Source of the DNA: Pedobacter sp.
GTDB taxonomy: Bacteria > Bacteroidota > Bacteroidia > Sphingobacteriales > Sphingobacteriaceae
Length of the DNA stretch: 64,000 bases
Reading direction: 5' to 3'
Assembly: GCA_031119475.1 (NCBI GenBank)
Contig: JAVHXV010000004.1
Span: forward strand, 1 to 64,000
Every line of letters starts with the position of its first letter. The first letter of the stretch is position 1. This document shows, piece by piece, positions 59,430 through 64,000 of the stretch. The notes under the pieces were generated by a model, which was not told the DNA's origin, searched no databases, and saw only the letters and a program-made list of their open reading frames with translations. The translations under genes were made by a program, and so were the position numbers.

Positions 59430-60116
59430 TTACTTATCGCCCCCAAGCACCTCATCAATCATACCAAACTCTTTTGCTTCCTGGGCTTTCATCCAGTAAT
59501 CGCGGTCTGAAGCTTTTTCTACCCATTCATAAGACTGACCAGAATGTTTAGAAATGATATCATATAGTTCTTTTTTCAATTTCAACATTTCGCGCAGGTT
59601 AATTTCCATATCCGACGCTACGCCCTGTGCACCTCCAGAAGGCTGGTGGATCATCACCCTGGAGTGGGTCAGTGCCGCACGTTTCCCTTCTGCCCCAGCC
59701 ACAAGGAGCACCGCACCCATAGAGGCTGCCATTCCGGTACAGATGGTCGCCACATCAGGTGAGATGTATTGCATCGTGTCATAAATCCCAAGTCCGGCAT
59801 ATACCGATCCGCCAGGAGAGTTGATGTAGATCTGGATGTCCCGGTTGGCATCAGTAGACTGTAGGAAAAGGAGCTGCGCCTGAATGATGTTGGCGTTTTG
59901 GTCATAGATGGCATCGCCCAAAAAGATAATGCGATCCATCATCAAACGGGAGAATACGTCCATTTGGGCCACATTCAATTGGCGTTCTTCGATGATATAA
60001 GGCGTCATCGATTGAGGTGAACTATTGGTTGCACCGATATAACGATCTACATTTAAACCGTTGATCCTATGATGCTTAACTGCATATTTTCTGAATTCGT
60101 CTTTGTCTAATTTCAT
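59430..60116 (-). CDS. clpP: ClpP protease subunit
   Basis: This 228-residue serine peptidase has the triad S132 (CTGMAASMGAVLL), H157 (SRVMIHQPSGG) and D206 (SDRDYWM). The N-terminus (about 1-38) is longer than in E. coli but normal for Bacteroidota. Tetradecameric ClpP degrades proteins fed by ClpX. It lies between tig (with a pseudogene in between) and clpX on the same strand, the usual tig-clpP-clpX group. Confidence 0.97.
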   Translation of the reverse strand: MKLDKDEFRKYAVKHHRINGLNVDRYIGATNSSPQSMTPYIIEERQLNVAQMDVFSRLMMDRIIFLGDAIYDQNANIIQAQLLFLQSTDANRDIQIYINSPGGSVYAGLGIYDTMQYISPDVATICTGMAASMGAVLLVAGAEGKRAALTHSRVMIHQPSGGAQGVASDMEINLREMLKLKKELYDIISKHSGQSYEWVEKASDRDYWMKAQEAKEFGMIDEVLGGDK

Positions 60117-60119
60117 GGG

Positions 60120-60147
60120 TTTAGCGTTTGGCGTTTGGCGATGAGCT
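60120..60147. repeat. 7-bp array upstream of clpP, 4 units
   Basis: TTTAGCG, TTTGGCG, TTTGGCG and ATGAGCT. On the clpP coding strand this is CGCCAAA. The inverse word (CAAACGC) forms the array at 60597-60638, beside the tig stop codon. Confidence 0.88.
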
Positions 60148-60170
60148 TACCCACTCTCCAAACGGAATAA

Positions 60171-60530
60171 TTATTTTAATAAATATTTCCTTAGGTTGGT
60201 TAATTTCCGTGCCAATTTATCTAATTCTTCCAGATAATAAATTAATTCAATGTCAGAAATTATTTTTCTCCTTTCCAATACTACTAAAATATTTGCATTT
60301 TCAAAGGTAGATCGATGTGCAATATTCAGATAATGAGCAAATTCCTTTCCCGAAACTCAACCAGCGCCCTCTGCGATATTGTTAGATATGCTAAGAGCAG
60401 CCCCATTGAGCTGCTCTGCAAATCTGTATTTTTTGTCGGCTGACAAACGGTCAGCTATGTCCAATAACTTGTCTGTAATGACGATGGATAACTGCCAAAC
60501 TTCCAGCGATTGAAACTTAAATTGACTCAT
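60171..60530 (-). pseudogene. Four-helix-bundle protein with one in-frame stop
   Basis: Reading from ATG at 60530 gives MSQFKFQSLEVWQLSIVI...NNIAEGAG, the start of the four-helix-bundle (rRNA intervening-sequence-type) family. TGA at 60359-60357 (codon 58) interrupts it, then the same frame continues VSGKEFAHYLNIAHRSTFENANIL...LDKLARKLTNLRKYLLK and ends TAA at 60171. At the stop position the family has Arg or Ser; CGA to TGA is a single transition. No other damage is seen, so inactivation is recent. Between tig and clpP, flanked on both sides by inverted heptad arrays. Confidence 0.88.
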
Positions 60531-60596
60531 GACCAATAATAAGTATTCTCTTTTCTTTAATCGGAACATATATGTCTATATCCGATTAAATATCTC

Positions 60597-60638
60597 GCCA
60601 TGCCAAACGCCAAACGCTAGGCGCCATGCGCCATGCTA
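60597..60638. repeat. 7-bp array at the tig stop codon, 6 units
   Basis: GCCATGC, CAAACGC (twice), TAGGCGC, CATGCGC and CATGCTA; the last contains the tig stop codon. It is inverted relative to the array at 60120. Confidence 0.9.
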
Positions 60639-61982
60639 CTTCAGCGCAACAAACTTACTGTATTCGATATCTTTCGCGTCGATGGTAGCTACAGATTTAA
60701 TGTATTCGAATACTTTCAATGCCTTTACTTCGTCGAAGATGCGATTGGCGTTTTCTTTTTCCTGCAGGAAATTAGCGGTGTACTGTGCCAATTGGTCTTC
60801 AGGCATAGGTTGTGGACTATACATTCTGAATTGCGCATCCAAACGTTGTTTTGCAGTTTCAAAAACGTCTTTATAGTCGATCTTGATGTCGTTATCGGTA
60901 ATGATTTTGTTTTCGATCAATGTCCATTTCAGGTTTTTCGCAAAATCGTCATAGCCCTGCTCCAATTCCTCGTCGGTCAGTTTTTCGTTGGTAGCCTTAA
61001 GCCATTTGCGCAGAAATGCATCTGGCAGTTTCATTTTGGTCTGTTCGGTCAACTGTGCATACATATCGTTCTGCAGTTTACGCGCTGCATCTTGTTGGAA
61101 CATCGATTCGATTTCCTCGGTGATTTTCGCGTTGAAGCCTGCTTCATCAGTCACTACACCCGGACCGAACACCTTATCGTAGAACTCCTGGTTAAGGTCG
61201 GCCTCTTCCAAGCGATTTACGTTTTTAACCTTTACTTCAAAATTTGACTTGAGGTCTTTTGCATCCTCTTCGCTGATGTTCAACAATTTAGCAATAACCG
61301 CCTCATTTCCGTCAAATGCTTTTTGGATATCGAGGGTCAATACGTCATCTTTTTTTGAGCCAACGAGCGATTTCAGGATTTTTTTATCGGTAATCAGGTC
61401 TAAACGGATCGAACCTGTAGCGTTGATCCCGCCTTCGAAGGCGGTACCATCTGGCGAAAGTTGTGTCAGCTCTGCATAAAGCACATCACCTTCTGCCGCA
61501 GTTTCGGGATTGGTCATTTTTCCGTAGCTCTTGCGGATGTTTTTGATCCTTGAAGCCAAGGTTTCTGCATCTGCCTTTACGTTATATTGGGTAAATTTAT
61601 CTTTTGAAGAAACCTCTATATCCACTTTCGGTGCAAGGCCCAACTCATAAGAAAATTCAAATTCATCGGTATTGTCCCATTTGTAGTCTTTGCTATCGTC
61701 CATTACAGGTAGCGGCTGTCCCAAAACCTCCACTTTGTTGTCGTTTAAGTAGCCAGAAATCGTATCGTTGAGCAGGTTGTTGATCTCATCGACCAAGATG
61801 CTTTTGCCATACATCCTTTTGATGTGTGCAACCGGCACCATCCCTTTACGGAAGCCTGGAAGATTGGCTTTTTTTGCCTGGTCTTTTAATGCTTTCTCGA
61901 ATTTTGGTGTATAATCTGCTGGAGCAATGGAAATATTCACCACTGCATTTAAATCATCGATATTTTCCTGTTTAATGTTCAT
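60636..61982 (-). CDS. tig: Trigger factor
   Basis: This ribosome-associated chaperone has the N-terminal ribosome-binding domain with the signature PGFRKGMVP (here FRKGM), a divergent FKBP-like domain (about 150-240, AEGDVLYAELTQLSPDG), and the long helical C-terminal arms. The track start at 62036 adds 18 residues; ATG at 61982 (MNIKQENIDDLNAVV) is the family start, giving 448 residues. It leads the tig-clpP-clpX group. Confidence 0.95.
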   Translation of the reverse strand: MNIKQENIDDLNAVVNISIAPADYTPKFEKALKDQAKKANLPGFRKGMVPVAHIKRMYGKSILVDEINNLLNDTISGYLNDNKVEVLGQPLPVMDDSKDYKWDNTDEFEFSYELGLAPKVDIEVSSKDKFTQYNVKADAETLASRIKNIRKSYGKMTNPETAAEGDVLYAELTQLSPDGTAFEGGINATGSIRLDLITDKKILKSLVGSKKDDVLTLDIQKAFDGNEAVIAKLLNISEEDAKDLKSNFEVKVKNVNRLEEADLNQEFYDKVFGPGVVTDEAGFNAKITEEIESMFQQDAARKLQNDMYAQLTEQTKMKLPDAFLRKWLKATNEKLTDEELEQGYDDFAKNLKWTLIENKIITDNDIKIDYKDVFETAKQRLDAQFRMYSPQPMPEDQLAQYTANFLQEKENANRIFDEVKALKVFEYIKSVATIDAKDIEYSKFVALK

Positions 61983-62071
61983 GCTGGATATGGGTATTGG
62001 GCAATGCAAATGGGATACCTTTGAAACCAAGCGCACACCGATTTAATTTTTCTTTATCAATATTTTAAAAT

Positions 62072-62103
62072 AAAACCGTTCCAATTTTGGTAGGAACGGT
62101 TTT
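62072..62103 (-). terminator. Terminator after tRNA-Leu(UAG)
   Basis: AAAACCGTTCC and GGAACGGTTTT pair perfectly over 11 bases. On the minus strand it is followed by an AT-rich TTTTATTTT tail and lies eight bases from the tRNA end. Confidence 0.88.
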
Positions 62104-62111
62104 AAACGTTG

Positions 62112-62193
62112 TGCGGAAGAAGGGACTCGAACCCCCACGCCGTGAAGCGCCAGATCCTAAGTCTGGTGCGGCTACCAATTACGCCACTTCCGC
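62112..62193 (-). tRNA. tRNA-Leu(UAG)
   Basis: The 82-nt class II tRNA has acceptor GCGGAAG/CTTCCGC, anticodon stem CCAGA/TCTGG with loop CTTAGGA (anticodon TAG), T-loop GTTCGAGTC and discriminator A. Third leucine isoacceptor in the window. Confidence 0.96.
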
Positions 62194-62214
62194 AGTTAGG
62201 ATTATTTCGGAATG

Positions 62215-62245
62215 CAAAGATAGCTTTTTTAGACAAATCTGCAAA
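62215..62245 (-). promoter_or_regulatory. Bacteroidota-type promoter for tRNA-Leu(UAG)
   Basis: On the minus strand TTTG (62245-62242) is followed after exactly 19 bases by TATCTTTG (62222-62215), a perfect match to the -33/-7 consensus; transcription would start about 15 bases before the tRNA. Confidence 0.75.
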
Positions 62246-62297
62246 GAGAATTCAAATTATTTTGTAAAACGTTGGTGGTTAAGGAGATTGATTTAAG

Positions 62298-62399
62298 GCG
62301 CGGAGCGCGAAGAGCAAAGCGAAGAGCAAAGCGCAGAGCAAAGCGCAGAGCGTAGGGCGTAAGGCGTAAAGCGTAAAGAGCAAAGCGCAGAGTGAAGGT
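62298..62399. repeat. 7-bp array of GCGCAGA/GCAAAGC words, about 14 units
   Basis: GCGCGGA, GAGCAAA, GCAAAGC, GTAAGGC and GTAAAGC heptads, with one unit shortened to five bases. It lies between the tRNA-Leu promoter and the BtuF-like gene; no gene is present. Confidence 0.85.
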
Positions 62400-62405
62400 C
62401 TCTGG

Positions 62406-62448
62406 ACTAATGATCAATGACTTAATGACTAATGACTAATGACTATTG
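62406..62448. repeat. 7-bp array overlapping the BtuF-like stop codon, 6 units
   Basis: ACTAATG, ATCAATG, ACTTAATG (8), ACTAATG, ACTAATG, ACTATTG. It encodes the last residues (LANSH) and stop of the gene on the minus strand. Confidence 0.88.
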
Positions 62449-63242
62449 GCCAAATCCTTTTGCAGTTCAAACAGATACCCCACGGCCTTCACCAGCCTGC
62501 TGCCATACCAGGAGAACATTTCCCCATCTGCCAGTATCACTTTCGCTTTTGGCACGGCTGTTTCAATTGCCGCAATATGCTTCGCCGCGAATGGATAAGG
62601 TTCGCTCGACAGCAGCACCAGTTCACAGCCCAGATCCTGCAATTGTTCAATGGCCAATTCGGGGTAACGATCCTGCGGTATTACATTGCTCAAGCCTATT
62701 TTCCGGAGCACATCATCAATAAAAGTACCACGGCCGGCAAATAGATAAGGGTCTTTCCAAATGAGATAAGCCGTTGGGATATGGATCTTTCTTTGAGCCG
62801 CCAGCACTTGTAAGTCGTTAAAACCAGCTTGTATGAGGTGTGTGAGATAAGCGGCTTCGGGTTGGCGGTCTACCAAGGCGCCAATCTCGCGGATTGCGAT
62901 GACGGCCTCTTCCAGATTGCCAATATCACTGATCCAGACCGGAAATTCCTGCATCAACTCCTCGATTTCGGACTGGGTATTTTCTTCCTTATTGGCGATG
63001 ATCAGGTCGGGCTGCAGCTGCCGGATGGTTTCCATCCTGAGTTTTTTTGTCCCGCCCACCTTTGTTCTTGATGCAAATTTTTCGATCGGGTGGATACAGA
63101 ATTTCGTAATGCCAATTACTTCTTCATCCAGTCCCAGATCAAACAAAAGCTCAGTCTGTGAGGGCACAACAGAAATAATCCGTTTGGGCGGATAGTTGAC
63201 CGCCACGCTCCTGCCCATCTGATCTGTAAATGACTTTTGCAT
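62436..63242 (-). CDS. BtuF-like helical-backbone metal receptor, no signal peptide
   Basis: This 268-residue protein has the class III periplasmic-binding fold of BtuF/FhuD: KRIISVVPSQTELLFDLGLDEEVIGITKFCIHP at the N-terminus, PDLIIANKEENTQSEIEEL, a long connecting helix (about 120-150), and ELAIEQLQDLGCELVLLSSEPYPF. These proteins normally bind corrinoids or siderophores for ABC import. Here it starts with MQKSFTDQMGRS, no signal or lipobox, and a -7-like TATCTTCG lies just upstream, so the start appears right. It may be cytoplasmic. No ABC transporter partner is adjacent. Confidence 0.82.
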   Translation of the reverse strand: MQKSFTDQMGRSVAVNYPPKRIISVVPSQTELLFDLGLDEEVIGITKFCIHPIEKFASRTKVGGTKKLRMETIRQLQPDLIIANKEENTQSEIEELMQEFPVWISDIGNLEEAVIAIREIGALVDRQPEAAYLTHLIQAGFNDLQVLAAQRKIHIPTAYLIWKDPYLFAGRGTFIDDVLRKIGLSNVIPQDRYPELAIEQLQDLGCELVLLSSEPYPFAAKHIAAIETAVPKAKVILADGEMFSWYGSRLVKAVGYLFELQKDLANSH

Positions 63243-63250
63243 CCTGCGAA

Positions 63251-63348
63251 GATAGCAAAGGAAAAAGGGAAAAGTGAAGATGGAAGATGGAAAATGGAAG
63301 ATGGAAGATTAGCTGTGAATTATGAACTGTGAACTGAAAACTGAGAAC
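63251..63348. repeat. 7-bp array filling the whole intergenic gap, 14 units
   Basis: GATGGAA-type heptads (several in a row) change to TGTGAAC, TATGAAC and TGAGAAC, all in exact register, and stop at the permease stop codon. The gap contains nothing else. Confidence 0.94.
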
Positions 63349-64000
63349 TACTCATACTTCAATACCTCGGCGGGATTGGTTTTTATGGCCGACATACTCT
63401 GTAGGCTAATGGTGATGACCGTGATGAGCAAAATGGAAAAATTAACCGTTAAGAAAATCATCAAGGGCATGTCGATGTGATAGGCAAAACCCTGGAACCA
63501 TTTTTTCATGTAGATATAAGCAATCACATCGGCGAGCACCGCTGCAACGCTGACCAACCTTACAAAGTCGACATTTAATAACCTGAGCGCGGACGTTGTA
63601 GACGCACCCAAAATTTTTCGGATCGCCATTTCCTTATTCCTCATTTTTGCATTGTAGGCAGCAAAACCGATGAGACCAAATATGGAGACCAAAAATGTGG
63701 CCATCCCAAAGGAGAAAATAACCTGCTTGCTGAGTTCGAAATGTTGGTTCATTTTGGCAAAAGACTCATCGGCAAATACAAATTTTGGATCTACTCCCGG
63801 ATCGATCTCATTCCACGCTGTACGGATACCTGCCAATGTTTGAGAGATAGCCGATGCATTTAACCTAAAAACAACATTCTTTCTCCAATAATTAGCGTAG
63901 CCTCCAACCGAATACATGGTCGGCGATATCGTCTGGTCAAAACCATAAGCCTGGATATCTTTTACCACGCCAACAACCTTCACCTTGACCTTACTGCCGT
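63348..64000 (-). CDS. FtsX/MacB-like ABC permease, 5' part outside the window
   Basis: The visible part is the C-terminal 217 or so residues; the frame stays open to the window edge, so the track's GTG start is not the real one. It has KVVGVVKDIQAYGFDQTISPTMY in the extracytoplasmic domain and the FtsX permease core with four hydrophobic segments, with the coupling-helix pattern NKEMAIRKILGASTTSALRLL and the C-terminal AIKTNPAEVLKYE. Such permeases of Bacteroidota have the MacB arrangement and export or act mechanically on the envelope. The partner ATPase is not in the window. Confidence 0.88.
   Translation of the reverse strand, partial: GSKVKVKVVGVVKDIQAYGFDQTISPTMYSVGGYANYWRKNVVFRLNASAISQTLAGIRTAWNEIDPGVDPKFVFADESFAKMNQHFELSKQVIFSFGMATFLVSIFGLIGFAAYNAKMRNKEMAIRKILGASTTSALRLLNVDFVRLVSVAAVLADVIAYIYMKKWFQGFAYHIDMPLMIFLTVNFSILLITVITISLQSMSAIKTNPAEVLKYE

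Noticed and set aside
60357-60359. TGA as selenocysteine codon in the four-helix-bundle gene
   Set aside because: There is no recognisable SECIS hairpin after it, the family has no selenoproteins, and one transition from CGA explains it.
62229-62417. 62-residue minus-strand ORF with repeated ALRFALRFAL
   Set aside because: It is a translation of the GCGCAGA/GCAAAGC heptad array.

Overview
The window looks like chromosomal DNA of a Bacteroidota member of the family Sphingobacteriaceae, most like Pedobacter. The signs are a fused MurF-alanine racemase, Rho with a long low-complexity insertion, GH97, DUF2851, group II PyrF, promoters of the TTTG-N19-TAnnTTTG type without obvious Shine-Dalgarno dependence, and a tig-clpP-clpX order. 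No ribosomal RNA, CRISPR array, intact insertion sequence or prophage was found. Most genes are housekeeping; the accessory signal lies mainly between genes.

Layout. 1-2.6 kb: DUF502 membrane protein, an unlisted 41-residue membrane peptide, an acyltransferase and RecX. 2.6-3.8 kb: tRNA-Gly(GCC) and tRNA-Leu(UAA), a tRNA-Leu relic split by a perfect palindrome, and a ~400-bp relic element with inverted ends. 3.8-6.2 kb: a lipid-anchored or membrane-anchored unknown and an ArsR-AHSA1-hydrolase operon with a double palindromic operator. 6.4-8.8 kb: MurF-Alr, followed by five 86-bp tandem repeats. 9.4-12 kb: two PAS histidine kinases. 12-15.9 kb: HAD phosphatase, organophosphate transporter and glycerol-1-phosphate dehydrogenase. 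16.2-23.2 kb: SRPBCC protein and a TetR-controlled RND efflux operon. 23.5-28.5 kb: small stress or metabolic proteins (YCF48-like, DUF2147, VOC, SRPBCC, two DinB) and a GlxA/AraC regulator. 28.5-31.5 kb: GH97 glycosidase and a tandem pair of unknown paralogues. 31.5-35.3 kb: a five-gene stressosome-like operon (RsbR, RsbS, RsbT, ATPase-PP2C fusion, RsbT-like/histidine kinase fusion). 35.5-41.6 kb: Map, tRNA-Leu(GAG), MBL hydrolase, LolA-like protein and FtsK. 42-50.8 kb: ankyrin protein, PspC, DUF2851, EamA, PyrF, Rho, PssA, Hpt and FolK. 50.9-57.8 kb: SppA, lipoprotein, PolX, glycosyltransferase, SixA, TfoX-like protein and AMP nucleosidase. 58-62 kb: ClpX, ClpP, a four-helix-bundle pseudogene and trigger factor. 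62-64 kb: tRNA-Leu(UAG), a BtuF-like protein with no signal peptide, and an FtsX-like permease cut by the window end.

The main unexpected feature is a dispersed family of intergenic arrays with an exact 7-bp, or sometimes 8-bp, period. The unit sequence drifts but the register holds for up to 13 or more units. They often touch or overlap stop codons, and several switch halfway to the complementary word, so that the whole spacer is an imperfect inverted repeat (clearest at clpP-clpX and between the convergent genes at 16.65 kb). I read more than 25 such arrays by eye. They resemble in principle the heptanucleotide STRR repeats of filamentous cyanobacteria, but the words differ and I know of no description for this lineage. 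Other points worth checking are a PolX that has lost all three polymerase aspartates while keeping its PHP nuclease ligands, the three RsbT-like ATPase domains in the stressosome operon, the tRNA-Leu relic with a palindrome in its D-loop, and the MITE-like relic beside it.

All coordinates were read by eye from the sequence and the ORF track. Family assignments rest on motif recognition, not on database searches.
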